Assembly: GCF_014306095.1 (NCBI RefSeq)
Contig: NZ_JACRWC010000030.1
Location: 1 to 18,029 of the forward strand
Source: Lentihominibacter faecis
GTDB taxonomy: Bacteria; Bacillota; Clostridia; Peptostreptococcales; Anaerovoracaceae
Length of the DNA stretch: 18,029 nucleotides
Direction: 5' to 3'
The position numbers and the translations under genes were made by a program. A model generated the notes under the pieces. The model was not told where the DNA came from. It saw nothing but the letters and a program-made list of their open reading frames with translations, and did not search any database. The number at the start of each line of letters is the position of its first letter. Position 1 is the first letter of the stretch. Below are positions 6,770 through 14,352 of this stretch, piece after piece.

Positions 6770-6845
6770 AACCGCATCTCCTTTTGCCTTGATATTTCTA
6801 TTATTTTCTATCTGAGTTTGCTTTATGTAACTTTCCACGCTTTAT

Positions 6846-6872
6846 ATTATACCAATTTAATGAAGTTTGCAA
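6846..6872 (-). promoter_or_regulatory. Promoter of the nifS-nifU-mnmA operon
   Basis: Minus-strand TATAAT (6851-6846) preceded by TGG, an extended -10. TTGCAA (6872-6867) lies upstream but at only 15-base spacing. The leader to the ATG would be about 70 bases. Confidence 0.5.
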
Positions 6873-6910
6873 GTTGTTTTAAAAACAAATCTTTGAAATT
6901 CATAGAAAAC

Positions 6911-7366
6911 TTATAGAATTTCTATGGAAATGAGACGATATGTGTCATCTTTGCAGGAAACACCGATCTGGTATGTTGCGGTGTCCACATACGCTCCGTC
7001 ATAGCCTACACAGTTCCAGCGGATCTTCGCTTCATAATGCAGGATATCGCAAACCTTGCCCTGCCGCTGCAGCGACAGGATCTCCATTTTCTCCATGGCA
7101 TCATAATCAGACGCGTCGTAAGCACGGATATTTTCTACATCTTTCGTGTAAAGGGCGTCCGTTTCGACCTTTTTCAGCTGTTCCTGACCTTCGCTGCACG
7201 TGATATTCCCAGTCAGCATGTTGTTTAAGATCGCCACTCGTGTTTTCAAGAGCGATTCCACCGTGCGTGTTTCCGGACTTTCTGCTGCAGCTGTTAAGAG
7301 CGTTGCGAAGATGCATAGCATCGCGCAGACACAAAGTACACGCAGCCATCTCATTCCCTTGCCCAT
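6911..7366 (-). CDS. Hypothetical exported protein
   Basis: 151 residues, not recognised. Residues 1-30 look like a signal peptide: basic start MGKGMRWLR, a hydrophobic core with three cysteines (about 9-25), then LTAAAES, a plausible signal peptidase I site after AAA. There is no lipobox. The mature part is mostly polar: a predicted helix (VESLLKTRVAILNNMLTG), a second helical stretch (EQLKKVETDALYTKD), and a C-terminal half with beta character and aromatic residues (KIRWNCVGYDGAYVDTATYQIGV). An anchored rather than cleaved N-terminus is possible. The start has GGAAAGGGG upstream. It sits between nifS and the UPF0291 gene with no visible functional link. Confidence 0.6.
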   Translation of the reverse strand: MGKGMRWLRVLCVCAMLCIFATLLTAAAESPETRTVESLLKTRVAILNNMLTGNITCSEGQEQLKKVETDALYTKDVENIRAYDASDYDAMEKMEILSLQRQGKVCDILHYEAKIRWNCVGYDGAYVDTATYQIGVSCKDDTYRLISIEIL

Positions 7367-7446
7367 AAAGAGCCCCTTTCCGGCAGATCCCTGTGAAGCG
7401 GCTTGTCCGCCATCTGCCTGTGCTCTTTCATCTTATCACGCAAAAA

Positions 7447-7469
7447 GCGGGAAACGTGCTGTTTCCCGC
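7447..7469 (-). terminator. Intrinsic terminator after the UPF0291 gene
   Basis: GCGGGAAAC (7447-7455) pairs perfectly with GTTTCCCGC (7461-7469) around GTGCT. On the minus strand the stem is followed by TTTTTG. It lies 13 bases past the UPF0291 stop. Confidence 0.8.
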
Positions 7470-7482
7470 CGTCATTTCTATC

Positions 7483-7809
7483 CTAATTCTGTCTGTTTTT
7501 ATCGTAGATCTCTTCTGCTTTTTCCTGCAGCTGCTCCCCGGACTGTTCCAGATGTTCCTGTTCACGCTGAGCCTTGGCATTGGCTCTGCGGATTTCCTCG
7601 TTTTCCTTTTGCAGTCTGGCCAGTTCTTCTTCGGACAGGTCTTCTACGAATTTCATCCGATTCAAATGTCCCTTGAACTGCTCCCGGAAATTCTCGATAT
7701 ATTCTTTACGAAGAACTGCCTGTTCTTCTTTTTCTGCCTCAGTAAGCCCCTCCTGCTTCGATTTCTTTGCCAGATGATTGATCCGGTCGATTTTTTCCTT
7801 TTTCAGCAT
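7483..7809 (-). CDS. UPF0291 (DUF896, YnzC-like) protein
   Basis: 108 residues. The first ~65 match the UPF0291 family: KKEKIDRINHLAKKSKQEGL, then EEQAVLRKEYIENFREQF and a segment corresponding to the family's K-x-V end. Bacillus YnzC is a short helical-hairpin protein of about 77 residues with no established function, expressed in the SOS operon of that organism. Here an extra ~40-residue C-terminal stretch rich in Glu, Lys and Gln (about 65-105) is predicted to be helical or coiled coil. The ATG has GGAGGGG at short spacing. It has its own promoter and terminator and is divergent from fabF. Confidence 0.8.
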   Translation of the reverse strand: MLKKEKIDRINHLAKKSKQEGLTEAEKEEQAVLRKEYIENFREQFKGHLNRMKFVEDLSEEELARLQKENEEIRRANAKAQREQEHLEQSGEQLQEKAEEIYDKNRQN

Positions 7810-7840
7810 AAGCCCCTCCTGTTTTGATCTCTTACGTCAC

Positions 7841-7849
7841 AGTATACCA
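7841..7849 (-). promoter_or_regulatory. Extended -10 promoter for the UPF0291 gene
   Basis: Minus-strand TGGTATACT (7849-7841) is an extended -10, identical to that at the ATC hydrolase promoter. No good -35 at 17-base spacing. It lies about 30 bases before the ATG. Confidence 0.45.
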
Positions 7850-7868
7850 CAAAGTTTGCATACAAAGG

Positions 7869-7897
7869 ATGACTTTTCGTAATTTCTGTGATAAAAT
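7869..7897 (+). promoter_or_regulatory. Probable promoter of fabF
   Basis: TAAAAT (7892-7897) with ATGACT (7869-7874) at 17-base spacing, both partial matches to consensus. I see no FapR-type or FabT-type operator in the 160-base divergent region. Confidence 0.4.
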
Positions 7898-7969
7898 AGC
7901 AGAAGTTTGAAGAAAATTTGCATCATACTTTGGTGCGATCAGCAATACAAGGAGGGGAATTTACACACG

Positions 7970-9238
7970 ATGGAAAATTTAGTCATTACTGGCCTTGGTG
8001 CGGTGACGCCTATTGGCATCGGCGTTGAAGAATACTGGCAGGGGATCCTTAATCAGAAATGCGGCATCAACCGCATCACCCGCTTCCAAGACGAAAACGT
8101 GCCGATTACCATCGCAGGAGAAGTAAAGGGATTTGATCCGAAAAACTACATGCCTGGCAAACTGGCCAAAGAAACCGGCACATTCATTCAGTACGCTTAC
8201 GCGTCTGCAAAGGAAGCCATCGAACAGAGCGGGATCGAAATAGAACCTGAAGCTGACCGCATCGGTATCGTCATGGCAACTGCCTTGAGCGGAACATCGA
8301 TCATCGCAGACACCGAACGCGCCTACAGCGTGGACGGCAAAAAAAGAGTCAGCCCGCGTTTTCTGCCGAAGATCCTGGGAAATCTTGGAGCAGCACAGAT
8401 CGCCATTTCATACGGGATCCACGGCCCCAGCTTTACCGTGAGCACAGCATGCTCTTCCGGTGGAGATGCCATCTGCGTTGCAGCGATGCTGCTCAACTCC
8501 GGAGAAGCAGACGTGATACTGGTAGTCAGCGGAGAAAGCGCTCACTGCCCGATCATCATGTCCACTCTGGCACAGGCGAAGGCACTTTCTAAAAATCCGG
8601 ATCCGCTGACGGCATGCAGACCGTTTGATGCAGACCGCGACGGCTTCGTCATGGGCGAAGGTGGCGGCGCTATCATCCTGGAAACAGAAGAACACGCACG
8701 TAAAAGAGGTGCTGAGATCCTTTGCAGCCTGGCAGGCTATGGAAACAATACGGACGGTTATCATGTAACGGCTCCACGCCCGGACGGAAGCGGTGCTGTC
8801 TCATGTATGCAAAGCGCTCTGCGCAAGGCGAACATGAAGCCGGAGGATATTGGCTATATCAACACTCACGGCACATCCACCCCGGTAGGCGACCCTGTAG
8901 AAGTGGCTGCCATCAAAACGCTGTACGGCTGGGAAGATAAAGAACAGCCAATGCCGGAGGATCTTAAATCCAAGATCCCGCCGGTCAGCTCCACAAAGGG
9001 AAATACCGGTCACCTGATGGGTGCTGGCGGCATCACGGAAGTGATCGCCTGTGTCAAAGCCATCGAAACCGGCATCCTTCCGCCAACTTTGAATTACCAT
9101 ACGCCGGATCCTGCCTGCGATCTGGACTTCATACCGGAAGGTCCGCGTAAAACACAGATTACCGCAGCCATGTCCAACGCCCTCGGCTTCGGCGGTCAAA
9201 ACTCCAGTATTATCGTGAAGAAGTACGAAGCGGAATAA
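7970..9238 (+). CDS. fabF: Beta-ketoacyl-ACP synthase II (FabF-type)
   Basis: 422 residues, cytoplasmic condensing enzyme that elongates acyl-ACP with malonyl-ACP in type II fatty acid synthesis. The catalytic triad is complete: C161 in VSTACSSGGD, H300 in NTHGTSTPVGD, and H348 in KGNTGHLMGAGG with K343. The C-terminal GFGGQNSSII is typical. The ATG at 7970 is chosen because AAGGAGGGG precedes it and ENLVITGLGAVTPIG is the family start; the longer frame adds 21 unlikely residues. Slightly longer than E. coli FabF. It stands alone with its own terminator; no acpP, fabD, fabG or fabK is beside it, so a second synthase or a specialised role (KAS II or dehydration-independent condensing) is possible. 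Confidence 0.9.
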   Translation: MENLVITGLGAVTPIGIGVEEYWQGILNQKCGINRITRFQDENVPITIAGEVKGFDPKNYMPGKLAKETGTFIQYAYASAKEAIEQSGIEIEPEADRIGIVMATALSGTSIIADTERAYSVDGKKRVSPRFLPKILGNLGAAQIAISYGIHGPSFTVSTACSSGGDAICVAAMLLNSGEADVILVVSGESAHCPIIMSTLAQAKALSKNPDPLTACRPFDADRDGFVMGEGGGAIILETEEHARKRGAEILCSLAGYGNNTDGYHVTAPRPDGSGAVSCMQSALRKANMKPEDIGYINTHGTSTPVGDPVEVAAIKTLYGWEDKEQPMPEDLKSKIPPVSSTKGNTGHLMGAGGITEVIACVKAIETGILPPTLNYHTPDPACDLDFIPEGPRKTQITAAMSNALGFGGQNSSIIVKKYEAE

Positions 9239-9252
9239 AGCCTATATTTACC

Positions 9253-9331
9253 TAAAATAAAAAATAGCTCCCCTCACTAGGTCCTCGCTGCTGCGCAGCT
9301 GCGGAATCGTTCCGGGAGCTATTATTTTATT
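9253..9331 (+). terminator. Terminator of fabF with a structured loop
   Basis: AATAGCTCCC (9263-9272) pairs with GGGAGCTATT (9314-9323), extended by AAAATAA/TTATTTT flanks. The 41-base loop holds its own palindrome GCTGCGCAGC (9290-9299). The large branched loop is unusual for a simple terminator and could be a small inserted repeat. Confidence 0.65.
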
Positions 9332-9384
9332 GAGAAAAAGCAGGCTGCAGCTTTTATCGCTTCTATACCTTGTGCGCTTGCGAT

Positions 9385-9552
9385 ACAGCAAAACGAGACA
9401 GCGGTCGTCATACGCTGTCTCGTTTTGTGTTATGTGATACTTTACCTCTTATTTTTAAGGATTATATTATGGACTTGCTGGCTAGACCTAATGCCGGACC
9501 CAAACCTATTGGATCCAGCACCAAATCATGCATGTAACTAGTTTCTGTAACC
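9385..9552 (-). ncRNA. Candidate structured small RNA or micro-gene transcript
   Basis: A complete minus-strand transcription unit of about 165 bases: promoter at 9587-9559, start near 9552, and the 15-bp terminator hairpin at 9427-9389. It folds a 10-bp hairpin TGCTGGATCC (9518-9509)/GGGTCCGGCA (9499-9490) with a 9-nt loop. All ten pairs form in the minus-strand RNA only by using two G-U pairs; the plus strand would have two C-A mismatches, which points to the minus strand as the structured one. It also contains a 23-codon frame (9533-9462, MHDLVLDPIG to ASKSII) without a Shine-Dalgarno site. This could be a small RNA, a leader peptide unit, or what remains of a deleted gene behind an intact promoter. 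Confidence 0.45.
9389..9427. terminator. Strong bidirectional terminator hairpin
   Basis: CAAAACGAGACAGCG (9389-9403) pairs perfectly over 15 bp with its partner at 9413-9427, loop of 9 bases, with TTTT in the distal arm on both strands. It is the second hairpin after fabF, and also sits where the minus-strand unit starting near 9552 would end. Confidence 0.75.
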
Positions 9553-9561
9553 AGTTACATG
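9531..9561. promoter_or_regulatory. 31-bp palindrome, likely repressor operator
   Basis: CATGTAACTAGTT (9531-9543) is an inverted repeat of AACCAGTTACATG (9549-9561) with one mismatch and a 5-base centre. The core GTAAC-N2-GTT also repeats directly 13-14 bases apart. It covers the -10 and start site of the minus-strand promoter, the place where a dimeric repressor (TetR- or MarR-like) would bind. No regulator gene is adjacent. Confidence 0.6.
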
Positions 9562-9587
9562 ATAGCACTATATATTCTGTTTGTCAA
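9559..9587 (-). promoter_or_regulatory. Near-consensus promoter of the orphan unit
   Basis: Minus-strand TTGACA (9587-9582, perfect) and TATCAT (9564-9559, five of six) are 17 bases apart, the closest match to consensus in the window. It faces away from the phoR gene and toward no conventional gene. Confidence 0.7.
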
Positions 9588-9651
9588 ACCCTCTTATTAA
9601 AATTGCATGTATTTTTATCGAAACACGATTTCTTCTCTGCCTGTATACAAA

Positions 9652-9696
9652 GACCTCCGTCCCACAGCCGGCCTCAACAGCTGCGGGACGGAGGTC
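9652..9696 (-). terminator. Terminator of the phosphate operon
   Basis: GACCTCCGTCCC (9652-9663) pairs perfectly with GGGACGGAGGTC (9685-9696), loop 21 bases. It lies about 40 bases beyond the phoR-like stop. The T run on the minus strand is short (TTTG), so termination may be partial. Confidence 0.65.
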
Positions 9697-9734
9697 CCTT
9701 ATCGTTACAAATCAAAAGAAAGGTTAGAAAGTTT

Positions 9735-11390
9735 CTATTTCCGAGGGAATCGGATGATCATCTTCGTTCCAGCGCCTTCCACGCTGTCAACCTCGATGGT
9801 TCCACCCATTCGCGCAACAGCATGTTTTACGATAGACAGTCCGAGTCCCGTACCGTCCACCACCTGGCTGTGACTTTTATCTACCCGGAAAAACCGCTCG
9901 AATACGCGATTCCGGTATTCATACGGGATCCCGATCCCGGTATCTTCTACAATCAGTTCCGTGCCTTCCCGCAGATCGTGTACGGTAATGGTCACCGAAC
10001 CATTTTCCTTATTGTATTTTATCGCGTTTTCACATAAATTGTAGATTATCTCATCACAGAGAGCCGGGCTTCCTGTGATCACGGAGGATTCTCCATCCAG
10101 ATACAGGCTGATGCCCCTTTCCTTCGCATGATCCCGCAGACGATCGATCACATCATGTGCCGTATCAAAGAGATCTACAGGCAGTTCATCATCCAGAGGA
10201 GCATCCTCGTCCAGACGCGACAGCTGAATGATATCATCGATCAGCTGTATCATTCTGCCGGACTCTTCCCGAATATTTTTACCGAAGGATTTCACATCGT
10301 TTGGTTTCACGATACCTTCCGCCATCATATCTGAAACGCCATATATAGTCGTCAGCGGTGTTTTAAGCTCGTGTGACACATTAGAAGTGAATTCCCGGCG
10401 CAAGCGGTCGCGCTGCTCTTTTTCCGTCACATCCACTACGATCACAACACATCCCACCACTTCATCGGCTTCAAAAGCCGGACTTGCCATGACACTGTAG
10501 CACTTTCCTTCCGTTTCCAGAAGGTTCTGCGCATGCTTGCCGCTCAATGCGTCTTCTATCGCCATTCGGAAGCTCTTCGAGCGGTTCAGTTCAAATGCCG
10601 AATCCGGAGCTTCCTCATCACCATATCCCAGCAGCTCGATAGCTGCTTTGTTAAAGGACAGGATCTCCAGGTTTTTGTCTAACAGCAGGAATCCTTCTCC
10701 CATATTATTGGTGATTTCCTTAAATTCCTTCTGTTCCCGCTCCATTTCTTCCAGCTGTCGCTGGATCCTGTGATTCTGCTGCCGGATCTTCGTAACCAGC
10801 GGCGCAAGTTCATGGTACGGTTCCTCCTCTTCACTGTCATCAAGATCCAGATCGTTGATCGGTTCAACGATCCTCTTCGCGATCACACGAGACAAGATCG
10901 TCGCCAGGATCACGATAGCGACAAGTATCGCGATGAACGGAGCTACTACCCCTTTTAACAAAAGCACCGCCATGCTTTGCTGCTGAGCGATCCTCAGCAC
11001 TTTGCCATCCGGCAGAGCCTTTGCATAATAAATCGTCTTGGTAGACAGCGTGTCCGAATAGCGGGTCACTGTCGAATCACCGTCAGCCCGCGCTTCCTTG
11101 ATTTCCTGTCTGCCATTGTGATTCTCCATATCAGCCGGATCCGCCTGTGAATCGAACAGCACCTTGCCGTCGGCATCCACCAGAGTGACCCGGTTATCGA
11201 TCGCATTCATATTCTGCAGGTACGTGTCGTCTTCTTCGATCTGCTGCACCATGATATCGGCTTCCGTGCGAAGTTCCTTTTTAATGACATTTCCAAAATA
11301 TCCATACAGGATCCCGGAGATGCTTATCAGACACAGCAGCAACACGATAACCGACACCGAAAGAATACTGCTAAAGATTTTCCTAGTCAT
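9735..11390 (-). CDS. phoR: PhoR-like membrane sensor histidine kinase
   Basis: 551 residues. TM1 about 9-32, an extracytoplasmic sensor of roughly 105 residues with a PAS/Cache-like strand (VTLVDADGKVLFDSQ), TM2 about 142-167, a short linker, a PAS domain about 222-325, then HisKA with the phospho-acceptor H340 in SNVSHELKTPL. The ATPase shows the N box (CENAIKYNK), G1 (VEDTGIGIP), F box (FERFFRVDKSHS) and G2 (GTGLGLSIV). It ends at a normal length. Placement after pst-phoU and an 8-base overlap with the regulator gene make it the phosphate-limitation sensor, likely controlled through PhoU and the Pst transporter. Last gene of the operon. Confidence 0.88.
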   Translation of the reverse strand: MTRKIFSSILSVSVIVLLLCLISISGILYGYFGNVIKKELRTEADIMVQQIEEDDTYLQNMNAIDNRVTLVDADGKVLFDSQADPADMENHNGRQEIKEARADGDSTVTRYSDTLSTKTIYYAKALPDGKVLRIAQQQSMAVLLLKGVVAPFIAILVAIVILATILSRVIAKRIVEPINDLDLDDSEEEEPYHELAPLVTKIRQQNHRIQRQLEEMEREQKEFKEITNNMGEGFLLLDKNLEILSFNKAAIELLGYGDEEAPDSAFELNRSKSFRMAIEDALSGKHAQNLLETEGKCYSVMASPAFEADEVVGCVVIVVDVTEKEQRDRLRREFTSNVSHELKTPLTTIYGVSDMMAEGIVKPNDVKSFGKNIREESGRMIQLIDDIIQLSRLDEDAPLDDELPVDLFDTAHDVIDRLRDHAKERGISLYLDGESSVITGSPALCDEIIYNLCENAIKYNKENGSVTITVHDLREGTELIVEDTGIGIPYEYRNRVFERFFRVDKSHSQVVDGTGLGLSIVKHAVARMGGTIEVDSVEGAGTKMIIRFPRK

Positions 11391-12060
11391 TGCCGCCTCC
11401 TATTTTATATCCTAAGCCGCGAACGGTTTCAATGCATTTTCCGGCATCCCCCAGCTTTGCACGCAGCGTACGGATGTGAACATCCACCGTCCGGCTTTCT
11501 CCATCGAATTCATAGCCCCAGACTTTGTTCAGGATCTCGTCCCGCGTCAGCACGATACCCTCATTCTCAAAGAGCAGACAGAGAAGTTCGAACTCCTTGA
11601 GCGTCAGCGTTATATCCCTTCCATCGACGCGGATGATATGCTTTGCAGGACAAAGATAAAGATCTCCTCTGCGGTATTCCGTATGCAGATCCCGCCGGTC
11701 GGCACGACGCAGCAGCGCCTTGATCCTCGAAATCAGTTCCATGGTCCCGAAAGGCTTTGCCACGTAATCGTCCGCACCTGTATCCAGACCGACCACTTTA
11801 TCGTACTCGGTGCCCTTTGCCGTCAGCATGATCACCGGCAGATCCTTAGTGTCGCTTTTGCTGCGAAGCTTTTTTAAAATGGAGATCCCGTCTTCTTCCG
11901 GAAGCATGATATCCAGAAGAAGCAGCTCAGGTTTTTCTGTTTTCATCGCCTCCCAGAACTCGCTGGGCGTTCCGAAACCGGTCGCCGAAAGTCCTGTGTT
12001 GTTCAGTGCGTAAATCACGAAATTTCTGATGTTGTTATCATCTTCCAGAAAATAAATCAT
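11383..12060 (-). CDS. phoP: PhoP/PhoB-like response regulator
   Basis: 225 residues, OmpR/PhoB type, cytoplasmic DNA-binding activator. The receiver (1-~118) has acidic residues E6-D7-D8, phospho-acceptor D50 in LLLDIMLPEEDG, T80 in VIMLTAKG and K102 in YVAKPFG. The C-terminal winged helix (~127-225) shows LTLKEFELLCLL and DVHIRTLRAKLGD, the recognition helix, and a wing ending GLGYKIGG. It overlaps phoU by 4 bases (ATGA) and the kinase gene by 8 bases, so translation is probably coupled. It presumably binds the TTTACA-like repeats upstream of pstS and so controls its own operon. The MIYFLEDD start is short but complete. Confidence 0.88.
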   Translation of the reverse strand: MIYFLEDDNNIRNFVIYALNNTGLSATGFGTPSEFWEAMKTEKPELLLLDIMLPEEDGISILKKLRSKSDTKDLPVIMLTAKGTEYDKVVGLDTGADDYVAKPFGTMELISRIKALLRRADRRDLHTEYRRGDLYLCPAKHIIRVDGRDITLTLKEFELLCLLFENEGIVLTRDEILNKVWGYEFDGESRTVDVHIRTLRAKLGDAGKCIETVRGLGYKIGGGND

Positions 12061-12737
12061 AAGCGTTCCTTTTCTATCAGCTCTTCATTTACATGCTGTC
12101 CCGTCAGAGAAAAGATGACCCACTCTGCCACGTTGACCGCATGGTCGCTGATGCGTTCCAGATATTTTGCGATCATGAGGATGTCGACGAAATATTCACC
12201 CGGCGTCTTGTCCTCTCTTACAGCACTGATTATATCATCCTTTACTTCCAGAAACAATTGGTCAACGATATCATCTTTCTTGATTACGGCACGGGCGATC
12301 TCAAGATCCTTTTTCACAAAGGAATCCACGCTCTCCGTTACCATAGAAATAGCGGTCTTCGTCATATCGCTGATATGATCGCCACAGATCTCTTCCTTAG
12401 GTTTTTTAATGGACTCGGTGATCTCGGCGATATCCTCTGCCTGGTCACCGATCCGCTCCATATCGGAGATCATTTTAAGTGCCGAGGAAATCTGACGCAG
12501 GTCGCGTGCTACCGGCTGCTGCTGCAAAAGAAGCTTCAGACAAAGGTTTTCGATCTCTCTTTCCCGGTCGTCGATATGTTTGTCGGTTTCGTAGGTCAGC
12601 TTCCGCATTTTTTCGGATCCCTCGTTGAGTGCACCGACCGCATAGTTGATTGCTTCCTCGCACAATGCTCCCATGTCGATCAGCAGCATGTTGAGCTGCT
12701 CCAGTTGTTCATCAAATCGTGTACGCATATCAGCCAA
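12057..12737 (-). CDS. phoU: Phosphate signalling protein PhoU
   Basis: 226 residues, all-helical, cytoplasmic; two three-helix repeats. Each repeat has the metal-binding E/D signature: [14 protein letters not shown] in the first half and [14 protein letters not shown] in the second. It begins [16 protein letters not shown] (after an initial MAD), typical of the family. PhoU links the Pst transporter to the kinase, repressing the Pho response when phosphate is plentiful and limiting uptake. It overlaps pstB by 8 bases and the regulator gene by 4, in the standard pst-phoU order. Confidence 0.93.
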   Translation of the reverse strand: MADMRTRFDEQLEQLNMLLIDMGALCEEAINYAVGALNEGSEKMRKLTYETDKHIDDREREIENLCLKLLLQQQPVARDLRQISSALKMISDMERIGDQAEDIAEITESIKKPKEEICGDHISDMTKTAISMVTESVDSFVKKDLEIARAVIKKDDIVDQLFLEVKDDIISAVREDKTPGEYFVDILMIAKYLERISDHAVNVAEWVIFSLTGQHVNEELIEKERL

Positions 12738-13479
12738 ACCTCCCTGTTATATAATCTTCCGTCCGCTTATCCTTCGGTACGGAGAAAAGTGTTTCCGTCT
12801 TGTCAAACTCTACCATCTCGCCCAGCAGGAAAAATGCTGTTTTATCGGATATTCTCGCTGCCTGCTGCATATTATGTGTAACGATGATGATGGTGTATCG
12901 ATCCTTCAGATCCATGGCAAGCTCTTCTATCTTGGACGTAGAGATCGGGTCAAGTGCGGAAGTTGGTTCATCCATCAGGATGACTTCCGGTTCCACCGCC
13001 AGAGCTCGCGCGATGCAAAGTCTCTGCTGCTGGCCTCCCGACATGCCCAGGGCGCTCTTGTTGAGACGGTCTTTTACTTCATCCCATATAGCTACATCCC
13101 GCAGTGATTTCTCCACGATTTCATTCAGCTTTGCCTTGGAATGGATCCCATGAGTTCGCGGTCCGTATGCGATGTTATCATAGATGCTCATAGGGAACGG
13201 ATTTGGTTTCTGAAACACCATACCGACTCTTTTACGTAAAAGGTTCACGTCGATCTTACCATAAATATCCTGATCGTCCAGCTTTACCGTTCCAGTGATC
13301 TTACAGCCCTCCACCAGGTCGTTCATGCGGTTGAGCGTTTTAAGAAGTGTGGATTTACCGCAGCCGGACGGCCCGATAAATGCGGTGATTTCTTTTTCCT
13401 GTATTTTCATATTGATATTCTTTAAAGCTTTAAAATCACCGTAAAAAAGCTCCAGATTTTCTATTGTATATTTATCCAT
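12730..13479 (-). CDS. pstB: Phosphate ABC transporter ATP-binding protein PstB
   Basis: 249 residues, peripheral ATPase driving phosphate import with PstA and PstC. Walker [10 protein letters not shown] (36-44), the Q-loop [14 protein letters not shown] characteristic of PstB, the signature SGGQQQR (with ALGM before it), Walker [13 protein letters not shown], and the switch His in VTHNM. Length is normal. It lies 6 bases downstream of pstA and overlaps phoU by 8 bases. Confidence 0.95.
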   Translation of the reverse strand: MDKYTIENLELFYGDFKALKNINMKIQEKEITAFIGPSGCGKSTLLKTLNRMNDLVEGCKITGTVKLDDQDIYGKIDVNLLRKRVGMVFQKPNPFPMSIYDNIAYGPRTHGIHSKAKLNEIVEKSLRDVAIWDEVKDRLNKSALGMSGGQQQRLCIARALAVEPEVILMDEPTSALDPISTSKIEELAMDLKDRYTIIIVTHNMQQAARISDKTAFFLLGEMVEFDKTETLFSVPKDKRTEDYITGRFG

Positions 13480-13485
13480 ACTTAA

Positions 13486-14352
13486 CTACCTCGTTGCCAG
13501 TTTTTTCGCAATAAAGCCGGAAAACGCATTGATAAGGATGACCAGTACCAGCAGTACAACTGCTGTTGCATATGCCTCATTCGTATAAAGTCCTTCCGAC
13601 AAAAGTGCGTACATGTGAACCGAAAGGGTTCTTGCAGAATCGAACAGACTGCCCGGAACCTGCGCTACCGTTCCTGATGTGAAGATCAATGCAGCACTTT
13701 CTCCTACGATCCTGCCAATGGCAAGGATCACACCTGCCAGGATCCCCGGCACAGCACACGGCAGAATGATCTTGAAAACCGTACGCAATTTGCCGGCGCC
13801 CAGTCCGAAACTTCCTTCCCGGTAGGAATCCGGCACAGAAATCAGTGCCTCTTCTGTTGTTCGGATGATCAGCGGCAGGATCATGATTGCCAGCGTCACC
13901 GACCCGGCCAGCATGGAATAACTCCAGCCAAGGGTGATAACGAACAGAATATATCCGAACAAGCCGTACACGATGGACGGGATCCCCTGCAAAGTTTCCG
14001 TCGTCGTCCGGATAACTTTGACCAGTTTGCTGCCCCTCTTGGCGTATTCCACCAGATAGATGGCCGAAAATATCCCTACCGGAACCGCCATCAGAAGAGA
14101 CAGTGCTGTAATATACACCGTACTGATGATCGCCGGCATCATGGACATGTTGCTTGTGTTGTATTCCCAGGCAAACAGCTCCGGCTTAAGATGTACCACG
14201 CCGTTTACCAGTATATATATGATCAGCGAGAATAAAACTCCCACTGTGATGGCTGCTGCCAGGATCACGCATATGAGTACTGCCAGAGATCCCGGTTTGT
14301 TTTTATATGTGAGCCAGAACTGCTCCCAGGAGCCTTTTCCTATTTTCTTCAT
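13486..14352 (-). CDS. pstA: Phosphate ABC transporter permease PstA
   Basis: 288 residues with about six membrane helices; one half of the phosphate channel. First TM about 23-48, then the periplasmic loop (HLKPELFAWEYNTSNMSMM), and a permease core starting ISTVYITALSLLMAVPVGIFSAIYLVEYAKRG. GIPSIVYGLFGY is the conserved PstA/PstC signature, and EGSFGLGAGKLRTVFKIILP is the EAA loop that docks PstB. The start overlaps the pstC stop by 4 bases. Confidence 0.93.
   Translation of the reverse strand: MKKIGKGSWEQFWLTYKNKPGSLAVLICVILAAAITVGVLFSLIIYILVNGVVHLKPELFAWEYNTSNMSMMPAIISTVYITALSLLMAVPVGIFSAIYLVEYAKRGSKLVKVIRTTTETLQGIPSIVYGLFGYILFVITLGWSYSMLAGSVTLAIMILPLIIRTTEEALISVPDSYREGSFGLGAGKLRTVFKIILPCAVPGILAGVILAIGRIVGESAALIFTSGTVAQVPGSLFDSARTLSVHMYALLSEGLYTNEAYATAVVLLVLVILINAFSGFIAKKLATR

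Noticed and set aside
6901..6926. Hairpin CATAGAAA/TTTCTATG at the end of the exported-protein gene
   Set aside because: The stem is A-T rich, overlaps the stop codon and has no clear T run, so I do not call it a terminator.
9469..9537. 22-codon plus-strand micro-ORF (MDLLARPNAG start) with AAGGA seven bases upstream
   Set aside because: The ribosome site is good, but there is no convincing plus-strand promoter between it and the bidirectional terminator just upstream, and the structural evidence (G-U pairs) favours the minus strand. Not excluded.
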